DNA of 64,000 nt from Lysobacter sp. cf310 (GCF_900114355.1 NZ_FOSS01000002.1:667032-731031), one strand, 5' to 3'; shown: positions 27,762 through 37,039, counted from the first letter of the stretch. Numbers and translations: made by a program. Notes: generated from the letters alone by a model not told the origin.

Positions 27762-27867
27762 GCGCGTTCCTGAGAGGGGGCCGTAGGCTGACGCTAGTCT
27801 AACTTTCCGCGCGCCCGACCGGGTCCGGATCTGTATCGACGCGGGGGCCGCATGCGATGCTGTGGGC

Positions 27868-28785
27868 ATGCCGCGTTCCGTGCCGCTACCGCTGCGCGCC
27901 GTCGTACTTGCCGCAGCCCTGGCCGTGGCGAGCGCCTGCGCGCGTCACGAGCCCGGCGAATCCGGCAGCGAGCTCAGCGGCATCCTGGTCGACGGCCAGC
28001 TCGACGAGATCAGCGGCCTGGCCGCCTCGCGCCGCCACCCCGGCGTGCTGTGGATGATCGACGACGGCGGCAATCCCGAACGCCTGTTCGCGGTCGCCGA
28101 CGACGGCGAGCGTCTGGCCACCTTCCGCATCGAGGGCGTGACCAAGACCGACTGGGAAGACGTTTCCTCGTTCCGCCTGGGCGGCCGCAACTATCTGTTG
28201 ATCGCCGACACCGGCGACAACGGCGGCCTGCGGCGCAGCCTGCAACTGCACATCGTCGAGGAGCCGGCCAAGCTGGAGAACGCGCGCCTGCGTCCGGCCT
28301 GGTCGATCGCGTTCCGCTGGCCCGACGGCGCGCGCGACTGCGAGGCGGTGGCGGTGGACGCCGCCAATGGCCGCATCCTGCTGATCTCCAAGAAGCGCCA
28401 GCCGCCGGAACTGTTCACCCTGCCGCTGCGCCCGGCCGGCACCGGCCTGCTCACCGCGCAACGCAGCGGCGCCCTGGCCGGGGTGCCGCAGCCCAGCGCC
28501 GAGGCCCTCAAGCGCAACCCGCGCAGCGCGCGCCTGCAAAGCCAGGTCACCGCCGCCGACGTCTCGCCCGACGGCCGCACCCTGGCGGTGATGACCTACC
28601 GCTATCTGCTGCTGTACCCGCGCCGCGGCGGCCAGAGCTGGAGCGCGGCCGTGGCCGCGCCGCCGAAGCTACTGACCCTGCCCTGGCTGCCGCAGGCCGA
28701 AGCCCTGGGCTGGTCCGCCGACGGCCGCAGCCTGTACGCGACCGGCGAATTCGTGCCGGCGCCGCTGTACCGCATCACGCCCTAG
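27868..28785 (+). CDS. Putative lipoprotein with beta-propeller-like repeats
   Basis: A 305-residue exported protein with lipobox ASAC near residue 22. Blocks such as [48 protein letters not shown] and [18 protein letters not shown] resemble blades of a six-bladed esterase-like or SdiA-regulated-type propeller. Enzymatic function unknown. The ATG at 27868 is used; a GTG at 27862 would add two residues. It is divergent from purT. Confidence 0.8.
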   Translation: MPRSVPLPLRAVVLAAALAVASACARHEPGESGSELSGILVDGQLDEISGLAASRRHPGVLWMIDDGGNPERLFAVADDGERLATFRIEGVTKTDWEDVSSFRLGGRNYLLIADTGDNGGLRRSLQLHIVEEPAKLENARLRPAWSIAFRWPDGARDCEAVAVDAANGRILLISKKRQPPELFTLPLRPAGTGLLTAQRSGALAGVPQPSAEALKRNPRSARLQSQVTAADVSPDGRTLAVMTYRYLLLYPRRGGQSWSAAVAAPPKLLTLPWLPQAEALGWSADGRSLYATGEFVPAPLYRITP

Positions 28786-28797
28786 CCCCCGCCTCCC

Positions 28798-28941
28798 TGT
28801 AGGAGCGGCGCAAGCCGCGACCGCGCAAGTGAAACGCCGGCGCCTCGGTCCCGTACGCCGTTCAACCTCCCATCGCCCCTCCGCCTGCGATCCTGCGCCG
28901 CACCGTGCGGGGTCGTGGTCGCGGCTGGCGCCGCTCCTACC
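28798..28941. repeat. Inverted AGGAGCGGCGCAAGCCGCGA repeat pair
   Basis: TAGGAGCGGCGCAAGCCGCG at 28800 faces its reverse complement GTCGCGGCTGGCGCCGCTCC near 28914-28938. Each arm is also internally complementary (GCGGC/GCCGC). This is the common Xanthomonadaceae REP type, and related pieces occur near 13010 and 36890-36965. Its position after the propeller gene suggests a 3' end. Confidence 0.75.
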
Positions 28942-28984
28942 CTCAGGACCCGGATCAGGCGCCCTACCGCTCGTCCGAAACCGC

Positions 28985-29020
28985 TTGCGATACTTGATAT
29001 CGTTTTGATATCACATGTCG
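28985..29020 (+). promoter_or_regulatory. Promoter/operator of the SPFH operon with tandem TGATATC palindromes
   Basis: TGATATCG at 28995-29002 and the perfect palindrome TGATATCA at 29006-29013 have centres 11 bases apart, one helical turn. TTGCGA at 28985-28990 and ATATCA at 29008-29013 could be -35 and -10 elements with a 17-base spacer. Ribbon-helix-helix dimers often bind paired sites at this spacing, and the operon encodes such a protein, so I infer autoregulation. Confidence 0.55.
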
Positions 29021-29047
29021 AACCCACCGACGACGCGAGCACGCGCC

Positions 29048-29911
<864 letters not shown>

Positions 29912-29923
29912 GGCGAGGCACGC

Positions 29924-30295
29924 ATGGATCCGTCCACCCAAGCGCTGCTGCTGCCCGCGATCATCGTGGTCAGCGGGCTGCCGATCCTGATCGCCGCGGT
30001 GCTGGTCGCGCGCGGCAACCTGCACCTGCTCAACGGCCTGGATGCCTCGCGCCTGCGCGATCCGGCCGCCACCGCCGCGCGTTTCGCACGATTGCTGGCG
30101 CTGATGGCGATCGCGATCTTCGTATCCGCGCTGGGCTACTACTGGGCGCACGGCGACGACGGCCGCACGCTGTGGGTCACCGTGGCGCTGCTGGTCGCGG
30201 TCAACGGCCTGGCCGTGGCCCTGATGCTGGCGCTGGCCCGGGCCAAGCGCGACTACCGCAAGCCGCGCGACGACGAACGGGCCGGCCGCCGGTGA
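29924..30295 (+). CDS. Small inner-membrane protein in the SPFH operon
   Basis: A 123-residue protein with about three transmembrane segments (residues about 9-29, 58-75 and 86-106) and a basic, charged C-terminus ([18 protein letters not shown]). No enzymatic motif. Its gene starts 12 bp after the SPFH stop and overlaps the RHH gene start (GTGA). It is likely a partner of the SPFH protein; function unknown. Confidence 0.75.
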   Translation: MDPSTQALLLPAIIVVSGLPILIAAVLVARGNLHLLNGLDASRLRDPAATAARFARLLALMAIAIFVSALGYYWAHGDDGRTLWVTVALLVAVNGLAVALMLALARAKRDYRKPRDDERAGRR

Positions 30296-30480
30296 GCGAG
30301 AAGAAAGCCTACCCGCTGCGCATCAACGCCGACGTGCTGGCCGCGGCGCAGCGCTGGGCCGACGACGAACTGCGCTCGCTCAACGCCCAGATCGAATACC
30401 TGCTGCGCGACGCGCTGCGCAAGGCCGGAAGGCTGCCCCACCCAAAACCCGCAAACCCTGAAGGAACGGACGACGCATGA
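30292..30480 (+). CDS. Arc-like ribbon-helix-helix DNA-binding protein
   Basis: A 62-residue protein. [20 protein letters not shown] is the beta strand plus first helix, and [19 protein letters not shown] the second helix of an Arc/MetJ-type RHH fold. Such proteins bind DNA as dimers through the strand (here YPLRIN). The GTG start at 30292 overlaps the upstream stop. It is the most likely regulator of the TGATATC sites in front of its own operon; no toxin gene of known type is attached. Confidence 0.82.
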   Translation: MSEKKAYPLRINADVLAAAQRWADDELRSLNAQIEYLLRDALRKAGRLPHPKPANPEGTDDA

Positions 30481-30659
30481 ACCACACGCAATGGAAATAC
30501 CACGTCACCGAGATCGGCCTGCAGCTGTTCGGCGCTTCCGCCTTCGACCGCATCCGCGAGGAGCTCGACAAGCGCGGCGCCCTGGGTTGGGAGCTGGTCA
30601 CGGTCGCTCACAATTCCAACAACTCCAGCACCTGGCTGTACTTCAAGAAGCCGGCCTGA
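30477..30659 (+). CDS. DUF4177-like small protein
   Basis: A 60-residue protein starting [18 protein letters not shown], with the conserved [16 protein letters not shown] and an aromatic end TWLYFKK. This matches the DUF4177 pattern of small strand-helix-strand proteins. Function unknown. The ATG overlaps the RHH stop (ATGA), so the two are translationally coupled. Confidence 0.78.
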   Translation: MNHTQWKYHVTEIGLQLFGASAFDRIREELDKRGALGWELVTVAHNSNNSSTWLYFKKPA

Positions 30660-30703
30660 CCGCGGGCGGCGAATCGCCGCCGCGCACTACCTGGGAGCCC
30701 GTC

Positions 30704-30850
30704 ATGCTGCACATCGTCAAACTGATCGAACGCCGTTATCCGCGCCAGGGCGAGGCCCGTCCGGCGCCGCTCGCGCGCCTGGCCACGGTGGCGCTGCTCG
30801 CGCTGTCCGCGGCCGCGCTGATGGCCGGCGTGCTGTTGCAACTGCGCTGA
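30704..30850 (+). CDS. 48-residue single-pass membrane protein
   Basis: A short protein with a basic N-terminus (LIERRYPRQGEARP) and one transmembrane helix near residues 27-46 (ATVALLALSAAALMAGVLL). GGGAG precedes the ATG at 30704. Its position, between two operon members and with only one base to the next ATG, supports that it is translated. Function unknown. Confidence 0.6.
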   Translation: MLHIVKLIERRYPRQGEARPAPLARLATVALLALSAAALMAGVLLQLR

Positions 30851-30851
30851 G

Positions 30852-31397
30852 ATGAGCCGCTACGCCGTGTCCGCACCGGGACCGGGCGCCGCGCTGGTGC
30901 CCGCGGTCTCGCTGCTGCTGGTGCTGATCGGCATCGTCTTCGCCGTGCTGCGCGCGCCGCAGGATCCCAAGGTGCTGCAGTTGCTGTGGATCGCGCTGCC
31001 GGTGCTGGCCCTGGTCGGCGGCCTGATCTGGCTGGGCGCGCGGCGCCGGTCGGTGGAACTGGAATCCGGCCTGCTCATCGTCAAGGCCGGGCCGCATACC
31101 GTGCGGGTCGCGGTGGCCAAGCTGGACCTGGAACGCGCGCGCATCGTCGACCTCGATGAACACCTCGGCCTGCGCCCCTCGATCAAGACCTTCGGCACCG
31201 CCCTGCCCGGCTACCAGGCCGGCTGGTTCCGCATGCGCGATCGCTGGCGCAAGGCTTTCTACCTGCTGACCCAGCGCCGGCGCGTGCTGTGGCTGCCCGA
31301 GCGCGACGAGGGGCCCTCGCTGCTGCTGTCGCTGGAGCAACCGCAGGCTCTGCTGGAGGCGCTGCAGGACGTGGCAAGGCGCGCCCGCAGCCGTTAA
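30852..31397 (+). CDS. Membrane protein with bacterial PH-like domain
   Basis: A 181-residue protein. Two transmembrane segments lie near residues 14-35 and 44-62. A cytoplasmic beta-rich region follows (SVELESGLLIVKAGPHTVRV, RARIVDLDEHLGLRPSIKTF, LPGYQAGWFRMRDRWRKAF and VLWLPERDEGPSLLLSLEQP). The layout matches bacterial PH (YdbS/YcxE-like) membrane proteins. Function unknown. It follows the micro-protein stop by one base and lies 9 bp before the M15 peptidase gene. Confidence 0.75.
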   Translation: MSRYAVSAPGPGAALVPAVSLLLVLIGIVFAVLRAPQDPKVLQLLWIALPVLALVGGLIWLGARRRSVELESGLLIVKAGPHTVRVAVAKLDLERARIVDLDEHLGLRPSIKTFGTALPGYQAGWFRMRDRWRKAFYLLTQRRRVLWLPERDEGPSLLLSLEQPQALLEALQDVARRARSR

Positions 31398-31406
31398 CCT
31401 GCGCGC

Positions 31407-32207
31407 ATGCGCGGCATAGTTCCGGTACTGATCAACACGCCCGAGATCGAGCTCTGGCCCGGCGGCCTGTTGCGCGCGCGCAGCAACCACGACGCGCGCG
31501 CGCTGGCGCGCGCGCGCCACGTGCTGCGGCGCAAGCGCGACGGCCAGTACCTCGCCGCCGACCTGCCCGAAGGCCTGCTGCCGCTGATCCCGCACCTGGG
31601 CCACGAGCCCGGCCTGGACGCCGCGCTGGACGCGCTGGAGCACTACAGCCAAAGCCGCCGCGCCGGTCTGGAGCGCGTGCGCGAGCTGCCGCTGGATCGC
31701 CTGGAAGAACGCCTGCACGCGCTGGGCCTGGACGAGGGCTACGGCGAGCGCACCGGCCTGGCGCTGGTGCCCGAACCCGACCGCCTGGGTTTCGCCGGCC
31801 ACGACCGCTACCGCCGCCCGCTGTGGCTGCATCCGCTGGCCGCGCGCGCCTGGGCCCACCTGCACGCGGCCGCGCTGCGCGACGGCGTGGTGCTGGAAGC
31901 GATCTCCGGCTACCGCAGCCACGACTACCAACTGGGCATCTTCGAACGCAAGCTCGCGCGCGGCCAGAGCGTCGAACAGATCCTCACCGTCAACGCCGCG
32001 CCCGGTTACAGCGAGCACCACTCCGGCCTGGCCCTGGACATCGGCGCGCCCGACGAACCGCCGGCGGAGGAATCCTTCGAGCGCACCGCCGCCTTCGCCT
32101 GGCTGCGCGCGCAGGCCGGCGGCTACGGCTTCGTCATGAGCTACCCGCGCGACAATCCGCACGGCATCGTCTACGAACCCTGGCACTGGCGCTTCGCCGC
32201 GCCCTGA
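31407..32207 (+). CDS. M15-family D-alanyl-D-alanine carboxypeptidase (VanY/LdcB-like)
   Basis: A 266-residue zinc peptidase. The M15B pattern is complete: ISGYRSHDYQ, then YSEHHSGLALDIG with the zinc His and Asp, and EPWHWRF with the catalytic Glu and third ligand. It trims D-Ala from peptidoglycan stem peptides or tetrapeptides. No signal peptide is seen, so either it works in the cytoplasm on recycled peptides or export is non-classical. Residues 1-130 are a family-atypical N-terminal part. Last gene of the SPFH operon. Confidence 0.88.
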   Translation: MRGIVPVLINTPEIELWPGGLLRARSNHDARALARARHVLRRKRDGQYLAADLPEGLLPLIPHLGHEPGLDAALDALEHYSQSRRAGLERVRELPLDRLEERLHALGLDEGYGERTGLALVPEPDRLGFAGHDRYRRPLWLHPLAARAWAHLHAAALRDGVVLEAISGYRSHDYQLGIFERKLARGQSVEQILTVNAAPGYSEHHSGLALDIGAPDEPPAEESFERTAAFAWLRAQAGGYGFVMSYPRDNPHGIVYEPWHWRFAAP

Positions 32208-32276
32208 CTCGTCGCCATCGTGGCCTCGGGCTAGGATGCAGGCCCGCGCCGCGCGCGCCGCTCCGGGAGTGCCGCC

Positions 32277-32582
32277 TTGATCACCTGCTATCTGCGCTAC
32301 GTGCTGGACCCGGCCAAGCTGGCCGAATTCGAAACCTACGCGCGCATGTGGATTCCGCTGGTCGCGCGTTTCGGCGGCACCCACCACGGTTACTTCCTGC
32401 CCGGCGAAGGCCCCAGCAACATCGCCCTGGCGCTGTTCTCCTTCCCCAGCCTGGCCGAGTACGAGCGCTACCGCAGCCGCGCCGCGCAGGACCCGGACTG
32501 CCAGGCCGCGATGCGCTACTACGAAGACACGCGCTGCTTCCTCAGCTACGAACGCAGCTTCTACCGCCCGGTCTTCGAGTGA
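32277..32582 (+). CDS. NIPSNAP family protein
   Basis: A 101-residue ferredoxin-like protein with the NIPSNAP pattern: ITCYLRYVLDPAKLAEFETY, then GGTHHGYFLPGEGP and FPSLAEYERYRSRAAQDPDC. TTG at 32277 is the start, since GGGAG lies at the right distance and the protein begins with the first strand. Members are monooxygenase-like or signalling-related; function is not defined. Eight bases separate it from the next GNAT gene. Confidence 0.82.
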   Translation: MITCYLRYVLDPAKLAEFETYARMWIPLVARFGGTHHGYFLPGEGPSNIALALFSFPSLAEYERYRSRAAQDPDCQAAMRYYEDTRCFLSYERSFYRPVFE

Positions 32583-32589
32583 GCGCGCG

Positions 32590-33024
32590 ATGAGCGAGGT
32601 CGAGGTGCGCCTGCTCGGCCGCGACGAGATCGCGGTGCTGGAGCGCGTCGCCGCCGACGTGTTCGACCACGCCATCGACCCGCGCTGGGCCGGCGAGTTC
32701 TTCGCCGACCCGCGCCACCATCTCGCGGTCGCGCTGCTCGACGGCGTGGTCGTCGGCATGGCCTCGGCCCTGCATTACGTGCACCCCGACAAGGCGCCGG
32801 CGCTGTGGATCAACGAGGTCGGCGTGAGCGCGGCGCAACAGCGTCGCGGCATCGGCAGGCGTTTGCTGCAGGCCCTGATCGCGCATGCGCGCGCCCTGGG
32901 CTGCACGGAGGCCTGGGTCGGCACCGAACTCGACAACGCCGCCGCGCGCGGTCTGTACGCCTCGGTCGGCGGCCAGGAGGCGGCGATGGTGGTGGTCGGC
33001 CTGCCCTTGGATCGGGTCGACTGA
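32590..33024 (+). CDS. GNAT-family N-acetyltransferase
   Basis: A 144-residue acetyltransferase. The acetyl-CoA site is in VGVSAAQQRRGIGRRLLQAL (R/QxxGxG/A motif), followed by AWVGTELDNAAARGLYASVG, the usual motif B. The N-terminal region and size resemble the AAC(3)-I/RimI group, but the substrate cannot be read from sequence. It probably shares a transcript with the NIPSNAP gene and the membrane protein gene that starts at 33029. Confidence 0.88.
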   Translation: MSEVEVRLLGRDEIAVLERVAADVFDHAIDPRWAGEFFADPRHHLAVALLDGVVVGMASALHYVHPDKAPALWINEVGVSAAQQRRGIGRRLLQALIAHARALGCTEAWVGTELDNAAARGLYASVGGQEAAMVVVGLPLDRVD

Positions 33025-33028
33025 GCGC

Positions 33029-33514
33029 ATGCCGTTCACCCCCATCCACCTCGGCCCCGGTCTCGCCTTCAAGGCCATCGGCGGGCGCCATTTCAGTTTC
33101 ATGGTGTTCGGCGGCGCGCAGGTGCTGATGGACATCGAGCCGCTGATCGGCATTCTGCGCGGCTGGGCCGTCCTACACGGCCGCACCCACAGCCTGCTCG
33201 GCGCCTTGCTGATCGGTCTGCTCGCGGGCGCGATCGGACGGCCGATCAGCGCGACCTGCCTGCGCTGGCTGCGCATCCCGCATGCGCCGTTCACCTGGCG
33301 CGCCGCGTTCGCGGGCGGCCTGATCGGCACCTACTCGCACGTGCTGCTGGACGCGATCATGCATTACGACATGCAGCCGGCCTGGCCGCTGTCGCCGGCC
33401 AATCCGCTGCTGCGCTGGATCTCCGTGGACGAACTGCATCTGTGGTGCGTGGGCCTGGGGCTGTGCGGCATCGGCCTCATGGTCGTGCGGGCGGCCTGGA
33501 ACCGCCTGGAGTAA
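33029..33514 (+). CDS. Inner-membrane protein, DUF4184/YdjM-like
   Basis: A 161-residue protein beginning MPFTPIHLGPGLAFKAIGGR, with conserved-looking polar residues near membranes (VLMDIEPLIG, GRTHSLLGALLIG and HVLLDAIMHYDMQPAWPL). The HSLLGA and His/Asp pattern resembles membrane-bound metal-dependent hydrolases of the YdjM type. It has about four hydrophobic segments. Function uncertain. It starts five bases after the GNAT stop. Confidence 0.7.
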   Translation: MPFTPIHLGPGLAFKAIGGRHFSFMVFGGAQVLMDIEPLIGILRGWAVLHGRTHSLLGALLIGLLAGAIGRPISATCLRWLRIPHAPFTWRAAFAGGLIGTYSHVLLDAIMHYDMQPAWPLSPANPLLRWISVDELHLWCVGLGLCGIGLMVVRAAWNRLE

Positions 33515-33606
33515 GCCGCCGCGCCCGCGGCGTCGACCGGCCCGCTTCGGGCACAATGGGTCGGACCCGCTGTGTTCGGCGACCGCCTCCCACCCGATCA
33601 CCACTC

Positions 33607-34698
33607 ATGACGCCGCGCACTCTGGCCGAGGGCCACGCCCAGCCCCGCAACAACTTCAACCTGATCCGCCTGGTCGCCGCCTGGCTGGTGATCTACGGCC
33701 ACAGCTACGCGGTCACCGCCAGCGGCGGCCAGGACCTGCTGCTGCAACTGGTGCGGATCAAGTTCGCCGGCGGCATCGCGGTGGACATGTTCTTCGTCAT
33801 CAGCGGCTTTCTGATCGCGGCCAGTCTGGAGCGCAACCGCCTGCCCGGGTATCTGGCCGCGCGCGCGCTGCGCATCTTCCCGGCCCTGATCGTGTGCGTG
33901 GCCTTGTCGGTGCTGGTGTTGGGCCCGCTGCTGAGCACCGCGGCCGACTACTGGCGTTCGCCGGTCACCTGGAAATACCTGAGCGCCAACGCCCTGCTCA
34001 GCCGCGACACCCAGTACTTTCTGCCCGGCGTGTTCGAGACCCTGCCCAGCCACGCCATCAACGGCTCGCTGTGGTCGCTGCCGATCGAAGTGCGTCTGTA
34101 CCTGTGGCTGGCGCTGATCGGGCTGCTGCGCTTGCTGCCGCGCCTGCGCTTCAACCTGCTGTGCCTGGGCCTGCTGGTGTTCGGCTTCGCCAAATACGGC
34201 GGCCAGAGCCTGTCGCCGGAGAAGATCAACTGGCTGTACTGCACGGCCTACTTCCTCACCGGCAGCCTGGCCTGGGTCAACCGCGACCGCGTGCCCTTGC
34301 GCTGGTGGCTGCTGGTCGCGGTGCTGGCGGCGGCCGCGCTGCTGCGCGGCGGCAGCTACTACTACCTGGGCTACTTCGTCGCCCTGAGCTACACCACGCT
34401 GTTCCTGGCCTTCGTGCCACGGCTGCCGCAGATCCGCCGCACCGATCTGTCCTACGGGCTGTATCTGTACGGCTGGCCCGCGCAGCAGTTGGTGCAGTAC
34501 TACGCGCCCAGCACCGGGCCGCTGATGAATACCCTGTGGGCGACCCTGATCGCGGGCATGCTGGCGGCACTGTCCTGGCACTTGGTCGAACGCCCGGCGC
34601 TGCGTCTGAAATCGCGCTTCGGCGGCCGCAGCGATCCGCATGCGCCGGCGGTGGCCGACGACGCCGCCATCGCGCCGGCCGCGGCGCAACGCGAATGA
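33607..34698 (+). CDS. Acyltransferase 3 (OafA/YrhL-like) membrane protein
   Basis: A 363-residue integral membrane acyltransferase. The family start NNFNLIRLVAAWLVIYGHSY, the catalytic-region motif VDMFFVISGFLIAASL, the RALRIFPAL arginine motif and SLWSLPIEVRLYL are present, with about ten transmembrane helices. It transfers acyl (often acetyl) groups to surface glycans; the target is unknown. The start at 33607 fits these motifs. The stop overlaps the next methyltransferase start (ATGA). Confidence 0.9.
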   Translation: MTPRTLAEGHAQPRNNFNLIRLVAAWLVIYGHSYAVTASGGQDLLLQLVRIKFAGGIAVDMFFVISGFLIAASLERNRLPGYLAARALRIFPALIVCVALSVLVLGPLLSTAADYWRSPVTWKYLSANALLSRDTQYFLPGVFETLPSHAINGSLWSLPIEVRLYLWLALIGLLRLLPRLRFNLLCLGLLVFGFAKYGGQSLSPEKINWLYCTAYFLTGSLAWVNRDRVPLRWWLLVAVLAAAALLRGGSYYYLGYFVALSYTTLFLAFVPRLPQIRRTDLSYGLYLYGWPAQQLVQYYAPSTGPLMNTLWATLIAGMLAALSWHLVERPALRLKSRFGGRSDPHAPAVADDAAIAPAAAQRE

Positions 34699-35399
34699 GC
34701 GCGTCCGACGACGAGGCGGTGCTCGCGGCCTGGCACCGCAATGCCGCGCCTTGGACGCACAGCGTGCGCGCGGGCGGCATCGAGAGCCGGCGCCTGGTCA
34801 CCGACGCCGCGATCGTGGACGCGGTGTTGCGGCAGGCGCCGCGCACGCTGCTGGACCTGGGCTGCGGCGAAGGCTGGCTGGCGCGCGCGCTGGGCGCGCG
34901 CGGCATCGCGGTCACCGCCGTGGATGCGGTGCCGGCACTGGTCGACGCGGCGCGCGCGGCCGGCGGTGGCGAACGTTATCTCGCGCTGTCCTACGCGCAG
35001 ATCGCGCAAGGCGCGCTGGACGCGCGCTACGACTTGGCGGTGTGCAACTTCTCCCTGATCGGCGAGGCCGAGGTCGAGACCCTGCTGGCTGCCTTGCCCG
35101 GCCTGCTGCACGCCGACGGCCGCGCGATCGTGCAGACCCTGCACCCGATCGTCGGCTGCGGCGATCCGCCCTATGCCGAGGGCTGGCGCGCGGGCTCCTG
35201 GGCCGGCTGCGACGGCGACTTCGCCGATCCCGCGCCCTGGTACTTCCGCACCCTGGGCGGCTGGCTGGCCCTGCTCGCGCGCTGCGGCCTGCGCACCGTC
35301 GCCTTGGAGGAACCGCTGCATCCGCACACCGGCAAGCCGGCCTCGTTGATCCTGATCGCCGAGCCGATTCGCACTCGTAGCGCCCATCCGCAACCATAG
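34695..35399 (+). CDS. Class I SAM-dependent methyltransferase
   Basis: A 234-residue methyltransferase with motif I LLDLGCGEGWLARAL, motif II VTAVDAVPALVDAAR, and a YDLAVCNFSLIG strand. The family resembles UbiE/Coq5-like small-molecule methyltransferases, but no substrate can be assigned. It is coupled to the acyltransferase gene by a four-base overlap, which suggests related substrates. The gene ends within a REP-type repeat region. Confidence 0.87.
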   Translation: MSASDDEAVLAAWHRNAAPWTHSVRAGGIESRRLVTDAAIVDAVLRQAPRTLLDLGCGEGWLARALGARGIAVTAVDAVPALVDAARAAGGGERYLALSYAQIAQGALDARYDLAVCNFSLIGEAEVETLLAALPGLLHADGRAIVQTLHPIVGCGDPPYAEGWRAGSWAGCDGDFADPAPWYFRTLGGWLALLARCGLRTVALEEPLHPHTGKPASLILIAEPIRTRSAHPQP

Positions 35400-35500
35400 G
35401 ATGCGGTGAGCGTGGCGAACCGCATCGCATCGCGCGGCGGAACCCGCGAAGGTGTGTGGGTCGCGATGATGCGGTTCGCTTTGCTCACCGCATCCTACGG
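35396..35500. repeat. Inverted ATGCGGTGAGCG...CGCTCACCGCAT-type repeat, pair 1
   Basis: GGATGCGGTGAGCGTGGCGA at about 35398-35420 faces GCGGTTCGCTTTGCTCACCG at about 35471-35490, followed by CATCCTACGG. It is an inverted repeat around a 50-base loop. It resembles the GGTGAGCC units after mfd and occurs at the 3' end of the methyltransferase gene. Confidence 0.75.
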
Positions 35501-35579
35501 AATGCGTCCGAATGCGGACCGACCGGGTTGATCCGGATCGCGGAATCGGTTCCTGCGGACCTTGCCTGGCGCCGACGCT

Positions 35580-35683
35580 CGTAGGATGTGGTGAGCGTAG
35601 CGAACCGCATCGCGTTGCGTGGCGGAAATTGCCTAGGTGCGTGGGCGCGATGATGCGGTTCGCTGCGCTCACCGCATCCTATG
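35580..35683. repeat. Inverted repeat pair 2 of the same family
   Basis: TAGGATGTGGTGAGCGTAGC at 35581 and its counterpart GCGGTTCGCTGCGCTCACCG at about 35653-35672 repeat the arrangement of pair 1 about 180 bases further on. The block separates convergent genes (ends at 35399 and 35696) and could end both transcripts. Confidence 0.75.
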
Positions 35684-35695
35684 GGGCGCGGGGGA

Positions 35696-36370
35696 TCAAT
35701 CCTGCGAGCGTTTGGTCTCGGTCTTGCTCGGCGCCGCCAGGTCGGCGATGCGCCACAGATACAGGCTGGCGTAGGTGCGGTACGGGCCCCAGCGCTCGCC
35801 GATCTCGATCAATTCCTTGGGCGTGGGCATGAGCGCGGCCTTGTCCACCGCCTGCGCGCCCTTGCGGATACCCAGATCGTCCACCGGCAACACGTCAGGG
35901 CGGCCTAGCCGGAACATCAGCATCATTTCCACCGTCCAGCGCCCGATGCCGCGGATCGGCACCAGCGCCTCGACGATGGCGTCGTTGTCCATCACGCTCA
36001 TGCGGCGCAGATCCGGAATCTCGCCGCGCGATTCGCGCGCCGCCAGATCGCGCAGTGCGAGCAGTTTGTTGCCCGACACGCCGCAGGCGCGGATGGTGGC
36101 GTCGTCGCAACGCGCCAGCGTGTCGCAATGGAAACGGTCGCTGGCGATCGCCGCCTCGACCCGTCCCACGATGGTCGCGGCGGCCTTGCCGCTGAGCTGC
36201 TGATAGAGGATCGCGCGCGCCAGCGCGTCGACAGGATCGAAACGCTTGCGCCAGCGCGGGTCGGGCGCGATCGCGCCGACCCGCTTCATCCACGCGCCGA
36301 GCTTGCGATCGCGTTTGGCCAGATGGGCGTAGGCGGCCTCGGTGTCGAAGCCGCGGCTGTGGCGCGGCAT
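35696..36370 (-). CDS. DNA-3-methyladenine glycosylase (AlkA-like, HhH-GPD)
   Basis: A 224-residue HhH-GPD glycosylase for alkylated purines. It shows DPVDALARAILYQQLSGKAA, the hairpin-helix LVPIRGIGRWTVEMMLMF and the catalytic Asp in LPVDDLGIRKGAQ. The final ERWGPYRTYASLYLWR is the usual family end. It lacks the E. coli AlkA N-terminal domain and so matches the short Mag type. Its start is three bases after the stop of the DUF423 gene, on the same strand. Confidence 0.92.
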   Translation of the reverse strand: MPRHSRGFDTEAAYAHLAKRDRKLGAWMKRVGAIAPDPRWRKRFDPVDALARAILYQQLSGKAAATIVGRVEAAIASDRFHCDTLARCDDATIRACGVSGNKLLALRDLAARESRGEIPDLRRMSVMDNDAIVEALVPIRGIGRWTVEMMLMFRLGRPDVLPVDDLGIRKGAQAVDKAALMPTPKELIEIGERWGPYRTYASLYLWRIADLAAPSKTETKRSQD

Positions 36371-36373
36371 GGC

Positions 36374-36742
36374 TCAGCGCCTCGCCGCGTCGGCCGCGTA
36401 CAGCAGCCAGGCCAGGATCATCAGGCTGCCGCCGAACGGCAGCATGCGCGTGCTGGTGCCGAAGAAGTAGGCCGAGGCCAGGCCGCCGGCGAACAGCAGC
36501 ACGCCGATCAGCAACGTCGCCAGCGCGATCCGCGCCAGCCGGCGCGCGGCCGCGGGCGCGAGCGCGGCCAACGCGATGCCGTGACCGAAGGCGAACAGCG
36601 CCGCCATCTGCAGGCGCGACTGCGCGGTCGGGTCGGCGACATGCGCGGCATACGCCGACAGCGCCACCGACAGCGCGGCGAGCAGCGCGCCGGCGACGGC
36701 CAGCGCGCGCGTGGAAGGAAGCGTGGAGGTGGGCGACGTCAT
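36374..36742 (-). CDS. DUF423 family membrane protein
   Basis: A 122-residue protein with four transmembrane segments. The DUF423 pattern is recognisable: AVAGALLAALSVALSAYAAH at the start, QMAALFAFGHGIALAAL in the middle, and LFAGGLASAYFFGTSTRMLP followed by GGSLMILAWLLYA at the end. Function unknown, although this small family is widespread in Gram-negatives. Upstream gene of a two-gene unit with the glycosylase. Confidence 0.85.
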   Translation of the reverse strand: MTSPTSTLPSTRALAVAGALLAALSVALSAYAAHVADPTAQSRLQMAALFAFGHGIALAALAPAAARRLARIALATLLIGVLLFAGGLASAYFFGTSTRMLPFGGSLMILAWLLYAADAARR

Positions 36743-37006
36743 GCGAAGGGTCCGCTCGTGCGTGTCGGCACGATAGCAGGCGGGGTGCGCGTGGCAAGCG
36801 GCGCAGCTTGCGATTCGGTGTGGCGGTGAGTTCGGGTTTGGGCGTGTTCGGCGGCTGCGTGGCCAGTCGAATTCCACCGGTAACGAATCGTGGCTTACGC
36901 CGCTCCCACAGAAAGCCGAAGCCGCGTCGCCGCTTTCTGCGGGAGCGGCGTAAGCCGCGATCGCCACTCCGGTGCTGGAGCCGATCCATCCGCCGAACGA
37001 CCCCAT
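36743..37006. repeat. Gene-free stretch with inverted AGCGGCGTAAGCCGCGA repeats
   Basis: GGCTTACGCCGCTCCCACAG at about 36891 faces CTTTCTGCGGGAGCGGCGTA at about 36933. Each arm carries the Xanthomonadaceae REP core, and the GCTTTCTG/CAGAAAGC bases extend the stem. No gene is supported here. The promoter of the minus-strand DUF423 gene must lie at the left edge. Confidence 0.75.
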
Positions 37007-37039
37007 AAAAAAACGCGCCGCGGAATCCGCGGCGCGTTC
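37007..37039 (-). terminator. Intrinsic terminator of the SRPBCC gene
   Basis: Read on the minus strand, ACGCGCCGCGG pairs with CCGCGGCGCGT around a two-base loop and is followed by TTTTTTT. It starts 24 bases after the stop codon at 37063. Confidence 0.92.

Noticed and set aside
29015..29047. ATG at 29015 as start of the SPFH protein
   Set aside because: It lies immediately after the probable -10 element, upstream of the expected transcription start. 29048 is preferred, though not proven.
30292..30480. RHH gene as the antitoxin of a toxin-antitoxin pair
   Set aside because: Neither neighbour resembles a known toxin; the DUF4177 and membrane proteins fit better as operon partners.
32590..33024. 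GNAT gene as an aminoglycoside 3-N-acetyltransferase
   Set aside because: Size and CoA motif fit many GNAT groups and substrate-binding residues cannot be recognised, so no resistance claim is made.
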